DNA of 64,000 nt from Helicobacter sp. MIT 05-5293 (GTDB taxonomy: Bacteria > Campylobacterota > Campylobacteria > Campylobacterales > Helicobacteraceae): contig NZ_JROZ02000001.1 in assembly GCF_000765665.2 (NCBI RefSeq), positions 310,001 through 374,000 of the forward strand, given 5' to 3'. Under the pieces are notes generated by a model. That model made no database searches. It had not been told where the DNA came from and worked only from the letters and a program-made list of their open reading frames with translations. A program made the position numbers and the translations under genes. This document shows, piece after piece, positions 18,743 through 28,936 of the stretch (position 1 is its first letter; every line of letters begins with the position of its first letter).

Positions 18743-19639
18743 TTATTTCATCGCTTCAACACCAGCATTAATCTCAACAAGTTCTGTTGTGATTGATGCT
18801 TGCCTAGCTTTATTATAAGAAATCGTCAAACTCCTGACTAATTCTCCAGCATTATCTGTTGCAGCATCCATTGCTTGGATTCTCGCACTATGCTCTGCCG
18901 CTAAAGAATCTACTAAGGCATAATACATATTATACTCAATATATTTTTTTGCCAATTCGTCTAGGATAATATCCTCATCATCTTCAGGTTCAATATTGAG
19001 AATCGAGGCATTATCATTTTGTGTGGGCGCATTAATTGTGAGGGGTAAAAGCGCCCGAGATTCTATTTCTTGTGTGATCATATTTTTGAATCCATTATGG
19101 ACAATGATCACTTCATCAGTTGCACCATTGAGAAAATCTTCAACGATGCTTTCAATAAATTGAGCTGCTTTTTCGAATGTAGGCATTGAACTCATTCCTA
19201 CAACTTTATCAAGAACCTCAATGTTATTAAAAGCAAAGAATGAGATACCCTTTTTGCCAATACCACGCAAACGAATCTTAATCCCTTTTTGCTTGTATTC
19301 TTGCATTAAGCGCATAACTTCTTTAATGGTTGCAGTATTAAATCCACCACACAAGCCTTTATCAGCTGTAATGAAAATAATGTCTATTTTTTTAATCTCT
19401 TTGTCTTTAGAATCGACAAAGTAACGACTATTGATACTATCCAGTCCCCTTAAACGAACTTTACTGATAATATCATCGAACATTGCATTAAGCTGCTTTG
19501 CATAAACTTTGGATCGTCTTGCTAGCTCTTCTGCTTTTTTGAGCTTAGAGCTAGAAACAAGCTTCATTGCTTTTGTTGTTTTTTGTGTGTTTTTAACACT
19601 TGTAATTTTTTTTCGAATATCTTTGAGGTTGCCACCCAT
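18743..19639 (-). CDS. atpG: ATP synthase F1 gamma subunit
   Basis: The gamma subunit is the rotating central shaft of F1. It begins [32 protein letters not shown] in outline, the N-terminal helix of the coiled coil, contains the Rossmann-like [12 protein letters not shown] segment and ends with [28 protein letters not shown]. At 298 residues it is of normal length. Confidence 0.96.
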   Translation of the reverse strand: MGGNLKDIRKKITSVKNTQKTTKAMKLVSSSKLKKAEELARRSKVYAKQLNAMFDDIISKVRLRGLDSINSRYFVDSKDKEIKKIDIIFITADKGLCGGFNTATIKEVMRLMQEYKQKGIKIRLRGIGKKGISFFAFNNIEVLDKVVGMSSMPTFEKAAQFIESIVEDFLNGATDEVIIVHNGFKNMITQEIESRALLPLTINAPTQNDNASILNIEPEDDEDIILDELAKKYIEYNMYYALVDSLAAEHSARIQAMDAATDNAGELVRSLTISYNKARQASITTELVEINAGVEAMK

Positions 19640-19653
19640 AACAACTCCTTATT

Positions 19654-21168
19654 TTATGCTCCAAAATTTATTTTGAAATCTCCAAGAGCTTTTTCTAGCT
19701 CTGCTTCTATGTCTTTATCCAGTGCTTTTTTTGCACTAATTTCTTCAAAGAGTTTAGGATATTTTGCCTCTAAGAAAGGATACAATTCTGCTTCAAAATC
19801 AACAACTTTTTCTGCAGGAATACTGTCCAAATGCCCATGCGCTCCTGCATAAATGATAATAACTTGTTTCTCGATTCCTAAAGGAGAATAAGGAGGTTGT
19901 TTGAGAACTTCAACCATTCTTTGTCCTCTCTCAAGTTGTCTTCTACTTGATTCATCTAAGTCTGAAGCAAATTGTGAAAATGCCTGAAGCTCTCTAAATT
20001 GTGCAAGATCAAGTCTTAATGTTCCTGCTACTTGTTTTGTTGCTTTGATTTGTGCTGCACCACCCACTCGAGAAACAGAAAGACCAACATTGATAGCAGG
20101 TCGTATACCAGAATTGAATAGGTCGGTTTCCAAGAAGATTTGTCCATCTGTGATAGAAATAACGTTTGTGGGGATATACGCTGCCACATCACCTGCTTGA
20201 GTTTCGATGATAGGAAGAGCAGTAAGAGAGCCTGCACCTAATTCATCACTAAGTTTTGCAGCTCTTTCGAGAAGTCTTGAGTGTAGATAGAATACATCCC
20301 CTGGGAATGCTTCTCTTCCGGGGGGTCTTCTTAAGATAAGAGACATCTCTCGGTATGCTACAGCATGCTTACTCAAATCATCATAGATAATAAGCGCATG
20401 ACGTGCATTGTCTCTAAAATATTCACCAATCGTTACCCCTGTATAAGGAGCTAGGAATTGCATTGCTGCTGAAAATGAAGCAGGTGCATTAATAACAACA
20501 GTGTATTCCATTGCTCCATGTTCTTCAAGTCTTCGGACAACTTGTGCAACTGTAGATTCTTTTTGTCCTATAGCGACATAAATACAAATTACATTTTGCC
20601 CTTTTTGATTGATGATAGTATCAACGGCAACGGTGGTTTTTCCTGTTTGTCGATCCCCAATAATAAGCTCTCTTTGTCCTCGACCAATAGGCACAAGCGC
20701 ATCAATAGCCTTTATCCCTGTTTGTAATGGCTGATGGACAGATTTTCTTGCCATAATGCCCGGTGCTTTTTCCTCAACAAATCGGAATTCATTTGTATCA
20801 ACTGATCCTTTACCATCAATAGGTTCGCCTAGTGTATTGAGCACTCGACCTACTACAGCGTCTCCTACAGGAACTTTCATAAGTTTTTTAAGACGTTTAA
20901 CAGAAGTTCCTTCTTTAATTGTGCGTCCAGATCCAAGTACCACAACCCCAACACTACCTTCTTCAAGGTTAAATGCAAGTCCTGTATCTCCTGTATCAAA
21001 TTCTACCATTTCATAATACATTACATTATTGAGCCCATAAACTTTGGCTACACCATCAGCATAAGTAATAACTTTACCTGTCTCACTAATGTCAATGTTT
21101 ATTTCAAAATTCTCAATTCGCTCCTTGATGATTGAGCTAATTTCTTCCGACTTTAATTTTGTTGTCAC
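19654..21168 (-). CDS. atpA: ATP synthase F1 alpha subunit
   Basis: This is the non-catalytic nucleotide-binding subunit of F1. The P-loop [15 protein letters not shown] lies near residue 169, and the arginine-finger region [17 protein letters not shown] is present. The length (504) is standard. It starts 27 bp after atpH, with the ribosome site GGAGA upstream. Confidence 0.97.
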   Translation of the reverse strand: MTTKLKSEEISSIIKERIENFEINIDISETGKVITYADGVAKVYGLNNVMYYEMVEFDTGDTGLAFNLEEGSVGVVVLGSGRTIKEGTSVKRLKKLMKVPVGDAVVGRVLNTLGEPIDGKGSVDTNEFRFVEEKAPGIMARKSVHQPLQTGIKAIDALVPIGRGQRELIIGDRQTGKTTVAVDTIINQKGQNVICIYVAIGQKESTVAQVVRRLEEHGAMEYTVVINAPASFSAAMQFLAPYTGVTIGEYFRDNARHALIIYDDLSKHAVAYREMSLILRRPPGREAFPGDVFYLHSRLLERAAKLSDELGAGSLTALPIIETQAGDVAAYIPTNVISITDGQIFLETDLFNSGIRPAINVGLSVSRVGGAAQIKATKQVAGTLRLDLAQFRELQAFSQFASDLDESSRRQLERGQRMVEVLKQPPYSPLGIEKQVIIIYAGAHGHLDSIPAEKVVDFEAELYPFLEAKYPKLFEEISAKKALDKDIEAELEKALGDFKINFGA

Positions 21169-21195
21169 TGGTCTCTCCTTATTTATAAGATAAAA

Positions 21196-21729
21196 TTAAA
21201 TGGCTTTGAGAATGTGATTCTTTAAATCACTCGCAAAGCGTTCTTTCGAAAATGCAACCTCAATACCTAAATCCTCTACACTTAATTTGATGCCATCTAA
21301 ACCACTTAGTTCTTGTTTAATACTAAGTTTTACACCTAATTTATTTGCAAGTGAAGCTTGAATTTTTTGAAGTGTTCCACTATCAAGCTCTTCTTTGCTG
21401 ACGAGTTTTGCCACATATTCTTTTTTGAGAGCAAGTATTCTCTTTTCTAATTCTAATGCGATGTGTGGAATGAGCAAAAGCCTACCTGAATGATTGAGGA
21501 GCTTAATAAAATTACAAATTTTTTGGTTTGATTGATCTAGGACACTTAAAATCAAACTCTCTTTTTGATTCTTGTTTAAAAAAGGAGAAGCAAGCAAATC
21601 ATAGACTTTTTTATCCTTAAAAACAAGACTAAGATCTTTAAAGATTTGAAGATCGGCTTCTAATTCTGCGGAATCTTTGACTGATCGCATTAAAGCTTGG
21701 GTGTATTTTTTTGCAACGATACCATACAT
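21196..21729 (-). CDS. atpH: ATP synthase delta subunit (OSCP)
   Basis: The delta subunit connects the top of F1 to the peripheral stalk. The 177-residue helical N-terminal domain (VAKKYTQALMRSVKD) and the C-terminal segment ELSGLDGIKLSVEDLGIE follow the family pattern. Its start overlaps the last base of atpF. Confidence 0.93.
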   Translation of the reverse strand: MYGIVAKKYTQALMRSVKDSAELEADLQIFKDLSLVFKDKKVYDLLASPFLNKNQKESLILSVLDQSNQKICNFIKLLNHSGRLLLIPHIALELEKRILALKKEYVAKLVSKEELDSGTLQKIQASLANKLGVKLSIKQELSGLDGIKLSVEDLGIEVAFSKERFASDLKNHILKAI

Positions 21730-22244
21730 TATGAGATCCTTTTCGTAATGATATTGATGTAATCTTCCTTATTGAGCTGAACTTCTTCGCTTTGCATAAG
21801 CTCATTTAAGACTTCATTAACACTTTCTTGTGTTAGCCGTCTTTGCTCAAATTCTATACTTGCATCTAAAGAATGCTTAAGTAATTCTATATCTCTTTTG
21901 ATTTGATCATTATATTTTTGCTCAATAAGATAAGCTTCTTGTTTAGCAGCATTGACAATGTCTTTTGCGCGTTTTTTACTTTCTTCTAGACGTTTGTTAG
22001 CACGCTCACTTTCTTTTTTTGCTTGTTGGAGATTGTCTTGAACAGCTTGAAGTTGGTCTGAAATAGCCAATCTACGCTTTGTAAAAATGCCTTTAATTGC
22101 ATCAAAAGCAAAATACCACAAAATGGCAAGAAATATGACGAAGTTAATGACTCGTTGGATAAAATCACTTTCTTCTAAACTTCCTGATGCAAACATAAGC
22201 GATGGAATGCTTACGAGAATGAATAATCCTGCTATTTTTTTCAT
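21729..22244 (-). CDS. atpF: ATP synthase b subunit
   Basis: This is a peripheral stalk subunit. A signal-like hydrophobic N-terminus (about 1-20) and a membrane helix (about 28-50) are followed by a long charged helix typical of b subunits (SDQLQAVQDNLQQAKKESE). The first hydrophobic segment makes it look like a b subunit with a cleavable or extra N-terminal helix, as in other members of this group. It pairs with the b' gene just upstream. Confidence 0.92.
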   Translation of the reverse strand: MKKIAGLFILVSIPSLMFASGSLEESDFIQRVINFVIFLAILWYFAFDAIKGIFTKRRLAISDQLQAVQDNLQQAKKESERANKRLEESKKRAKDIVNAAKQEAYLIEQKYNDQIKRDIELLKHSLDASIEFEQRRLTQESVNEVLNELMQSEEVQLNKEDYINIITKRIS

Positions 22245-22255
22245 TAGTCAGCCCC

Positions 22256-22681
22256 CTAAATTTGTTTAAGCTTTGTTTTAAGCGATTCTCTAAAAAGCGG
22301 TAATTGAGCAATGAGATCACTACGAAGCTCTGCTTTTTGAGCTTGAAGCTCTTCTTTGTATTGAGCAAGCTTGGCTTCATTTTCTGCTTTTTTGCTATTT
22401 ATTTTACTTTCATAAGTAGCTTTTGCTTCTTTTGTTGCTGCATCTAGTATTTGTGCTGCTTCTTTGCGAGCTTGTTGAAGATTCTCAGAGATTTCTTTTT
22501 CAATCTGGGAAATATCATTTTTATGCCCTTGTGTGCTTTCTAGGTCTCTCCGAATCGATTCATCTCTATTTTTCATAAAGGTAAACATAGGCTTGTAGAG
22601 CCATTGATTGAGGAGATAAATCAGAAGCATAAAGACAACAAAGACAAGTAACATTAAGTATGGATTAAGGGTAATACTCAT
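22256..22681 (-). CDS. atpF': ATP synthase b' subunit
   Basis: This is the second peripheral stalk subunit, of 141 residues. One membrane helix (about 8-28, LLVFVVFMLLIYLLNQWLY) is followed by a continuous coiled coil rich in Lys, Glu, Gln and Ala. Paired b/b' genes are typical of the Campylobacterota. The a and c subunit genes are not in this window, which agrees with their separate locations in this group. Confidence 0.92.
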   Translation of the reverse strand: MSITLNPYLMLLVFVVFMLLIYLLNQWLYKPMFTFMKNRDESIRRDLESTQGHKNDISQIEKEISENLQQARKEAAQILDAATKEAKATYESKINSKKAENEAKLAQYKEELQAQKAELRSDLIAQLPLFRESLKTKLKQI

Positions 22682-22710
22682 TTTATTCCTCCTCTAAAGT
22701 CAAGTAATCT

Positions 22711-22716
22711 ATTCTA
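22711..22716 (-). promoter_or_regulatory. Possible promoter of the atp gene run
   Basis: The 68-bp gap between parB and atpF' contains, on the minus strand, TGCTAGAAT, an extended -10 with one mismatch, about 30 bp before the atpF' start. A very strong ribosome site (AGAGGAGG) precedes that start. This would let the ATP synthase genes be transcribed without parAB. Confidence 0.45.
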
Positions 22717-22749
22717 GCAAGTTAAATTGTTTTTAACCTTAAATAAGAA

Positions 22750-23625
22750 TTATTTTGAAATTTTTTTTATGAGGGTGGTAATTTCCGCATCATTTTCAAA
22801 ATATATAGTGAGCTTTGGGGACGCAATTTGTGAAGTGATACCCAGTTTATCAAGCTTTTCTTGAAGAGAAAGTAGCAAATCTGTATCGATTTTTTCAATA
22901 TAATCAGCTTGACTAATTTTAGATGAGTTTGGCGAACCTTTTTTGTTTTTAAGTTTTTTAATGAGATTTTCCGTATCCCGCACACTTAGTTTTTGCCCCA
23001 TAATAGAATCTGTAATAAGTTTTTGCTCTTGTTCATCAAGAGTTACGAGCATTTTGGCGTGCCCCTGTGTAATTTTATTTTGATTCAGCAAATCTTTTGT
23101 TTCATCACTTAAGTTAAGCAAACGTAATGTATTGGTGATTTGAGCACGTGATTTTTTAATGCGTTTTGAGAGTTCTTCATGTGTAATACCGTATTCTTCT
23201 AAAAGTTCTTGATAAGAAAGTGCTAATTCAATTGCCCCTAAGTCTTCGCGTTGGATATTTTCAATAATAGCAAGCTCTCTTAAGCGTTTGAGATCAATAT
23301 CTGCGACAATGGCTCTAATATTTGTTTTGCCTGCAAGTTTTGAGGCACGCAAACGCCTCTCTCCTGCGATAAGCACATAATCTCCACCGCCATTATCATA
23401 GACAATAATAGGTTGTAATAGCCCATGCTCTTGTATAGATTCTGCAAGCTCTTTGAGAGATTCGTCATCGAAGCTTTTTCTTGGTTGATAAGGATTTGCT
23501 TTAATGATGTCGATATTTAACTCTAAAACAAGTGATGAATCATCACTTAGGTTCTTTTCATAAGCTTCTTCTACTTCTCCTAATACTGCCCCGAGTCCCC
23601 TCCCTAAGGCTTTTTTCTTTGCCAT
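22750..23625 (-). CDS. parB: Chromosome partitioning protein ParB (Spo0J)
   Basis: ParB is a DNA-binding CTPase that loads at parS near the origin and spreads. The basic N-terminus KKKALGRGLGAVLG contacts ParA. The CTP-binding box has DYVLIAGERRLRASKLAG, ENIQREDLGAIE opens the next segment, and the helix-turn-helix includes THEELSKRIKKSRAQITNTLRLL. The last ~50 residues form the dimerisation domain. The length is 291. Its start lies 4 bp after the parA stop. Confidence 0.95.
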   Translation of the reverse strand: MAKKKALGRGLGAVLGEVEEAYEKNLSDDSSLVLELNIDIIKANPYQPRKSFDDESLKELAESIQEHGLLQPIIVYDNGGGDYVLIAGERRLRASKLAGKTNIRAIVADIDLKRLRELAIIENIQREDLGAIELALSYQELLEEYGITHEELSKRIKKSRAQITNTLRLLNLSDETKDLLNQNKITQGHAKMLVTLDEQEQKLITDSIMGQKLSVRDTENLIKKLKNKKGSPNSSKISQADYIEKIDTDLLLSLQEKLDKLGITSQIASPKLTIYFENDAEITTLIKKISK

Positions 23626-23629
23626 TCGT

Positions 23630-24415
23630 TTATGCTCCTTGCAAAATCACTCTTGCAAGATTCTCATAAGCTATGCTACCATTTGACCGAATGTCATAGA
23701 GCAAAATAGGTTTGCCAAAACTCGGAGATTCTGCAAGTTTAACACTGCGAGGCACGATAATAAATTCATTTTCATCTTTAAAAAGCTCTTTGCTAAAATG
23801 CTGTGTGAGCTCTTCAAAAACTTGCCTTGAAAGGTTATTTTGTCCTGAATACATTGTCGGTAAAAAGCCCTTGATGCTAAGTCGAGGATTAATTGTGTCT
23901 TTTAAGATTCTGATTGTGTTTAAAAGTTGAGCTAAACCTTCAAGTGCAAAAAACTCACATTGGATAGGGATAATGACAGAATCTGCAGCCACAAGAGCAT
24001 TGACCGTGAGTGATCCGAGTGCAGGAGGGGAATCAATAACGATAAAATCATATAAATCTTTAACTTCGCTGATTTTTTTACTCAAGAGTAACTCACGTCC
24101 TTTAGCATTATTTTTATTATAAAATTCTTTTTCAATACCTGCTAGTCCAATATTTGAAGGAGCAATATCAAGTAAAGGAATATCTGTTTTAAGAATGATT
24201 TCTGAAAGTTTTTTAGAACCTGTAAGGACATGATAAATATCAAATTCGACTTTATTGCGTCTTATACCAAAACTTGTTGTTGCATTTGCTTGCGGATCAT
24301 AATCAATTACTAAAACTTTTTTATTTGCGGATGCCAAAAAAGCCGCCAGATTAACCGTAGTGGTAGTTTTACCTACACCACCTTTTTGATTTGCAATAGT
24401 TATAATCTCACACAT
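23630..24415 (-). CDS. parA: Chromosome partitioning ATPase ParA (Soj)
   Basis: ParA is a deviant Walker ATPase that moves ParB-parS complexes. It has the deviant Walker A KGGVGKTTTTVNLA near residue 12, DYDPQANATTSFG and VIDSPPALGSLTVNAL. I choose the start MCEIITIANQKGG at 24415, with GGAG upstream; an ATG at 24427 overlapping the birA stop is possible and adds four residues. Confidence 0.95.
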   Translation of the reverse strand: MCEIITIANQKGGVGKTTTTVNLAAFLASANKKVLVIDYDPQANATTSFGIRRNKVEFDIYHVLTGSKKLSEIILKTDIPLLDIAPSNIGLAGIEKEFYNKNNAKGRELLLSKKISEVKDLYDFIVIDSPPALGSLTVNALVAADSVIIPIQCEFFALEGLAQLLNTIRILKDTINPRLSIKGFLPTMYSGQNNLSRQVFEELTQHFSKELFKDENEFIIVPRSVKLAESPSFGKPILLYDIRSNGSIAYENLARVILQGA

Positions 24416-24426
24416 TTGTTTCTCCA

Positions 24427-25080
24427 TTATCTTAAACTATAAATTCTTTGTCCATTAAAATTCAGCGAGCCATCATCATTGAGAGATGTTTCCCTTAAGC
24501 AAACCCTTTGACCTTGAAAATGAAAGGTAAAAGTATTGTTGCGATAAAATTCTAGCTTATAAATACTAAAAATCTGCTTCCAAGAAGTATTTTTTTTGAT
24601 GTTTTTTATATATTCTTCCAAGAATGCTTGTGGCTGTATTTTTTGGCTTACTTCCTCCTCTAATATCCCATAGGGACAATGTTTGTTGCTATAAAGATTA
24701 ATACCAATCCCACAAACGAGGATATTTTGGACTTTTTGAGTGAGAATCCCACCGACTTTATTTTCTCCAATATATAAGTCATTAGGCCATTTTAACCACA
24801 CTTGCGAACCCAAATTGGCGAGAGATTGCTGGAATATAAACCCAAAAAAAATCGAGCTTGATTCTACAGGAAGATCTTGAGGGAGCGTTTCAATATTCAT
24901 GGCAAATGAAAATGTCAGAGCTTTGGCGACTTGATCCCATTTGTTTCCACGACTGCCTATTGCATCGCTTTGGTGTTTTGCAAGGATACAAAATGGCGGG
25001 GTAAGAGCGTTTGACTTGATTTGTTCGATAGCATAAGTTTGTGTAGAGGGTAGAGTATCAAATGTGTAGATTCTCAACAT
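24427..25080 (-). CDS. birA: Biotin--[acetyl-CoA-carboxylase] ligase BirA, no DNA-binding domain
   Basis: BirA makes biotinyl-AMP and attaches biotin to the biotin carboxyl carrier protein. The catalytic domain is complete: TLPSTQTYA, GSRGNKWD (biotin/ATP loop) and LKWPNDLYIGENKVGGIL. No helix-turn-helix precedes it, so it is an enzyme only and not a repressor. Start 25080 overlaps the fmt stop (ATGTTGA) and has GGGGAG upstream; the upstream codon at 25113 would lie within fmt. Confidence 0.92.
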   Translation of the reverse strand: MLRIYTFDTLPSTQTYAIEQIKSNALTPPFCILAKHQSDAIGSRGNKWDQVAKALTFSFAMNIETLPQDLPVESSSIFFGFIFQQSLANLGSQVWLKWPNDLYIGENKVGGILTQKVQNILVCGIGINLYSNKHCPYGILEEEVSQKIQPQAFLEEYIKNIKKNTSWKQIFSIYKLEFYRNNTFTFHFQGQRVCLRETSLNDDGSLNFNGQRIYSLR

Positions 25081-25988
25081 AGAATCTCCCCAATCTTCAA
25101 ACGCTTGCCACATAAATATTCTACTGCACTAAGAGCCTTTTTCCCCTCTTGTTGTAATGTCTGAATCCGCAAACTTCCTTTGGCACAGCCTATTATAATA
25201 CTATCAGATTCTATAGCGAGTATTTCTCCTTGTGTGTTTGAAGATGATGCCTCACATAGAGAAATATGAGAAAGCTTAAGTGTATAGCCTAAGGAAGAAT
25301 GTATGAAAATATGGGGCCATACGCAATAGGCTAAGTATTTGTGATAAATTTCACAAGCGTTATCAAATGTTACACACCCATCATTTTTTTTGATTTTTTG
25401 ACAATAAGTAGAATCTGCATCAATTTGTTTGAGGGCTTGGAGAGAAGAGAGATTTTTAAGCACTTTTAGAGCAAGTTTCCCTCCACTTTGAGCAAGTTCA
25501 AGAGACAATGTAGGAAAATCTTGATGTGTATTAGGCAGATAGCTATACCCGAGAATTTCTCCGCTATCAAGCTTTGGGCTGATATTCATTGCGGTGATAC
25601 CAAAATAATCAGGTTGGTTGATAAGCATTTGTTGCAGCGGGCTTGCCCCACGCCATTGAGGTAAAAGTGAGGCGTGAATATTGATACAACAAGCAATATT
25701 TAAGAATCTTATAGGCAGGATTTTGCCATAAGCGACTACGAGAATCACATCAGGGGCTAGAGATTCTATTATTTTTATTGTGTCTTCGTCAATTTTAGTG
25801 GGTTGTAAAATTTTGATGCCTAATGCTTCAAAATGTTCTTTTGTGTGTGGTGGTTTGAGTTCACCCTTACGCCCAAAAGGTTTGTCAGGTTGGCATAAAA
25901 GCCCTACGATAGTAAAGCTATTGTCATGATAGATTCTCTCAAATATCGCTGTGGCAAATGCGGGTGTGCCTGCAAATAAAATTTTCAT
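25074..25988 (-). CDS. fmt: Methionyl-tRNA formyltransferase
   Basis: Fmt formylates initiator Met-tRNA for translation initiation. The N-terminus MKILFAGTPAFA, the folate/catalytic motif NIHASLLPQWRGASP with Asn and His, and the Asp in SPKLDSGEIL identify it. The C-terminal domain is OB-like. The start at 25988 is preferred because it overlaps the proB stop as ATGA; the reading frame stays open 42 nt upstream. Confidence 0.94.
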   Translation of the reverse strand: MKILFAGTPAFATAIFERIYHDNSFTIVGLLCQPDKPFGRKGELKPPHTKEHFEALGIKILQPTKIDEDTIKIIESLAPDVILVVAYGKILPIRFLNIACCINIHASLLPQWRGASPLQQMLINQPDYFGITAMNISPKLDSGEILGYSYLPNTHQDFPTLSLELAQSGGKLALKVLKNLSSLQALKQIDADSTYCQKIKKNDGCVTFDNACEIYHKYLAYCVWPHIFIHSSLGYTLKLSHISLCEASSSNTQGEILAIESDSIIIGCAKGSLRIQTLQQEGKKALSAVEYLCGKRLKIGEILC

Positions 25989-26788
25989 AGATTCCATATA
26001 CCTTTCAAGCCTTGAGAATCTTTGGGGCAAAAAAGTGTGCCAGAAGTTTGTTTGTGTTCAAGTAAAAGATCTCGCACGATATGAAGTTTATGAGCATGAC
26101 TTAAAAACATTGCGCTACCTTTTTGGAGTAAAAAATCAGCCGCCATAAGTTTGGTTACAATGCCTCCGGTGGCAAATTGTCCATGTGGTGTGTGTTGGGC
26201 TTCGAGGGTTTGTTGTGGGATATGATTGACAAGAGAGAGAATCTTTGCATCATCATATTGGTGTGGATTCTTATCAAAATACCCATCAATATCACTCAAA
26301 ATAATCAGAAGTTTTGCGCCAAAGTAATACGCAATATACGCGCTCAAACGATCATTATCGCCAAAGACAATTTCACTAATTGCGATTGCATCATTTTCAT
26401 TAATAATAGGTAAAACATTATTAGCAAGCAAAGCGTCAATCGTGCCTCGTGCGAAGTCTGTGCTTTTACGCGAATCAAAGTCGTGCCCTGCCAAAAGTAG
26501 CTGGGCAATGTGAATCTGATGAGATTCAAAAGATTTGCGATAACTTTCAATCAGCAAGGGCTGACCAATGCTCGCAAGGGCTTGTTTGTTTTGGAGCGTG
26601 TTTTTGTTAATACAAAGCTTTGTATGTCCGATAGCCACAGCTCCAGAGCTGACAAGTATGACATCATAATATTGGCGTAAGTCTTTAATCAAAGTAGCAA
26701 GTGCATTCATTTGATCAGTGTGAATGGTTGTGCCATCACAAAGCGTGGAGCTGCCTACTTTGAGGACGATTCTGTGTTTAGAGGACAC
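25985..26788 (-). CDS. proB: Glutamate 5-kinase, short form without PUA domain
   Basis: ProB phosphorylates glutamate, the first step of proline synthesis. The amino-acid kinase fold is visible from IVLKVGSSTLCDG through DVILVSSGAVAIG, the glutamate site NENDAIA, and the ATP region LIILSDIDGYFDKNP. At 267 residues it lacks the C-terminal PUA domain of the E. coli enzyme, as other short ProBs do. H. pylori cannot make proline, so this marks a more complete metabolism. No proA is in the window. Confidence 0.92.
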   Translation of the reverse strand: MSSKHRIVLKVGSSTLCDGTTIHTDQMNALATLIKDLRQYYDVILVSSGAVAIGHTKLCINKNTLQNKQALASIGQPLLIESYRKSFESHQIHIAQLLLAGHDFDSRKSTDFARGTIDALLANNVLPIINENDAIAISEIVFGDNDRLSAYIAYYFGAKLLIILSDIDGYFDKNPHQYDDAKILSLVNHIPQQTLEAQHTPHGQFATGGIVTKLMAADFLLQKGSAMFLSHAHKLHIVRDLLLEHKQTSGTLFCPKDSQGLKGIWNL

Positions 26789-26847
26789 GGCGTTTCCTTA
26801 GAATGATTTTAGAGGCTTTTGTGTTGTGCCTATTTTTAAGATTTGCG

Positions 26848-26853
26848 ATTATA
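26848..26853 (-). promoter_or_regulatory. Probable promoter before proB
   Basis: On the minus strand GAGTATAATCG gives a perfect TATAAT about 60 bp before the proB start, in the 115-bp gap after the FUSC gene. It could drive proB-fmt-birA-parA-parB, which overlap or nearly touch. Confidence 0.5.
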
Positions 26854-26903
26854 CTCAAAGAATATGTAAAAAAAAATAAGCCGATGATTTTAGTCTGTGA
26901 ATC

Positions 26904-28910
26904 TCAAATGCCTAGTTTATGATGCAAAATATCATAGAAGTGATTTTGAATGACAAAAACATCTAGCATAATAGGATACAGAGGCGTGTTTTTCAGCAAG
27001 AATCGCCCATCTTCATCAGTTTTGAAATAATAAGGCTTAGATTCTATCATTGCACACAGCATACTATAACGCACATGTAATGCTTTGAGGTCATTTTGCA
27101 AGAGGGTTTGATGATGAGGCTGATGAGTGATGAATTCTATAATGCGTTCATTCAAGATGAGATTCAGTGTTTTGAGCTGTTCAAAATCTTTTAAGAGATC
27201 ATCAAAAGCAGTGATTAATAAAGGTGCGCAATGCTTTTCGTTTTTTGCCTGCAAGGTTAGATTCGAAAAGTCATTGATGCTTCTTGTGAGCTGATTTTGA
27301 TACTCAAGTATTTGACTATCTGTCTCAAGATAGGGGAGGGATTGCGTGAGGAGATTGAGCTTTTCTAAACATTCTTTACATTTGGGTAAAATCTCATCAA
27401 TACTATACGAAGGATAGAGAATCTTTGAAGTAAAAAAGGCAAACATCAAACCCAATAAAATATCACCGAATCGATACGCAATAAGCTGGACAAAATGTTG
27501 ATCTACAAAAGAAAACATCACGACAAGCTCCAACATCGTGATACTTGTCCAAAGCATCAGCGGATAAGGTTTGAAATAAATCACTAAAAACAAATTGCAC
27601 ACGAACAATATGTAAATAAAAGTAGAATCTCCTAGAAATGTTACCAATCCAAATCCTAGCATCAGCCCTATCAAACTTCCAAATACAGAATCTTTCCCTG
27701 TATTTTCGATAAGTGTGATGTTAGGGTGCATCATACTTATCACGCCTAGAGCAATCCATGCGCCATGATCAATCTGAAAAAATTGTGCGACAAACATTGC
27801 CATACCCATCGCTCCGCTGTATCGCAGGGCGTAATGCAAGGGTTGGGGATTCTCACGGAGAGATTGTCTCATTTCGCTGAAACTTTTGCGTGGCGTGTTT
27901 TCTACAAAAGCTTTAGCTTCTTGATGCCCGATGCGTATGAAAGATTCGAGTTTGGAATAAAAGATTTTCAAGCCATTGACCCAAGTCCAATCGATTTTTT
28001 GTTCCACAGCTGCGATAAATACCGAGGTGTGCAAGGTTGGTTTTTTGCCGTAAAATATTGATGAGAGTTCTTTAAGGTTTGTAATCATTTCTTGTTGAAT
28101 ATGTTTTATGAGTTCGTGAGATTGTGGGGATTGTGATTCTAAAGAGTAGTGCATAGAATCAATCACATAATACATACTCTCAAGTTTGTAGAGATAAAAT
28201 AAGGCTCGCTTATGGTTTTTAATCGAATGTGCATCTTTAATTTTCGCTCCTTGCGATGAGAGCTTTGCTTTGAGGAGAGAAATATGATTGAGAATCTGAA
28301 TCTTGATAATGTCATAATCCTTGTGATTGCCAAGATTCTCACACATAATGCTTAATTCAAATAGCATTTGAACAAATTGTGTTTGGATAAATTTGCCGTA
28401 TTGTCCAAATGAAATAAAGAGTCTGATACCGATAGCTACTCCTCCGCCGAGCATTGCAGCAAGTATGCAACGCCAAATCTCTACATCAGGGTGAGAAGTC
28501 GCATAAATATTCGCTACGAGTGCATTGACAAGTGTCATCGTAATGATTTTGGGGAGATCGTTGTTATAAAGGCTTGAAATGCCAATCAAAAAAGCCAAAC
28601 ACATAGTGGGAAGTATAAGCCACAAACTGCCTTCCCAAATGCTAAATAAGGGTATCATAGCACAAACGCAAACGACAAAAAGCACGAGATATTTTCCGTC
28701 CATATCTTTGTTGCTTGCAAAGCCATTGAGGAAAAAGATATACATTGCCATCATTACCGACCAAATGACGACAGGAGAGCCTAATAGAAAATAGCTTAGC
28801 CCCCCGCTGATACACACAGCAATCATTGCTTTGCATGCGTAAATCAGGCTAAAGAATCCGGGATCATAAACATAGAAAAATCGTTTGAGTAAAAAATTAA
28901 TCCCTTTCAC
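26904..28910 (-). CDS. FUSC-family inner-membrane protein (YccS/AaeB-like)
   Basis: The 668-residue protein has the FUSC layout: a first block of about six membrane helices (25-165), a cytoplasmic helical region (170-345) and a second block of helices (365-490) beginning LRYSGAMGMAMFVAQFF, then a long helical tail. FUSC proteins include aromatic carboxylic acid and fusaric acid efflux pumps, but many members have no known substrate and no membrane-fusion partner is adjacent here. Export is therefore an inference from the family. Confidence 0.8.
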   Translation of the reverse strand: MKGINFLLKRFFYVYDPGFFSLIYACKAMIAVCISGGLSYFLLGSPVVIWSVMMAMYIFFLNGFASNKDMDGKYLVLFVVCVCAMIPLFSIWEGSLWLILPTMCLAFLIGISSLYNNDLPKIITMTLVNALVANIYATSHPDVEIWRCILAAMLGGGVAIGIRLFISFGQYGKFIQTQFVQMLFELSIMCENLGNHKDYDIIKIQILNHISLLKAKLSSQGAKIKDAHSIKNHKRALFYLYKLESMYYVIDSMHYSLESQSPQSHELIKHIQQEMITNLKELSSIFYGKKPTLHTSVFIAAVEQKIDWTWVNGLKIFYSKLESFIRIGHQEAKAFVENTPRKSFSEMRQSLRENPQPLHYALRYSGAMGMAMFVAQFFQIDHGAWIALGVISMMHPNITLIENTGKDSVFGSLIGLMLGFGLVTFLGDSTFIYILFVCNLFLVIYFKPYPLMLWTSITMLELVVMFSFVDQHFVQLIAYRFGDILLGLMFAFFTSKILYPSYSIDEILPKCKECLEKLNLLTQSLPYLETDSQILEYQNQLTRSINDFSNLTLQAKNEKHCAPLLITAFDDLLKDFEQLKTLNLILNERIIEFITHQPHHQTLLQNDLKALHVRYSMLCAMIESKPYYFKTDEDGRFLLKNTPLYPIMLDVFVIQNHFYDILHHKLGI

Positions 28911-28936
28911 CCTTGTTTCACTTTTAAAAATCCGTT

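Noticed and set aside
28914-28932. TTGTTTCACTTTT as a possible parS site
   Set aside because: Only one half of the TGTTTCAC-GTGAAACA palindrome is present. A similar half at about 48320 also lacks its partner.
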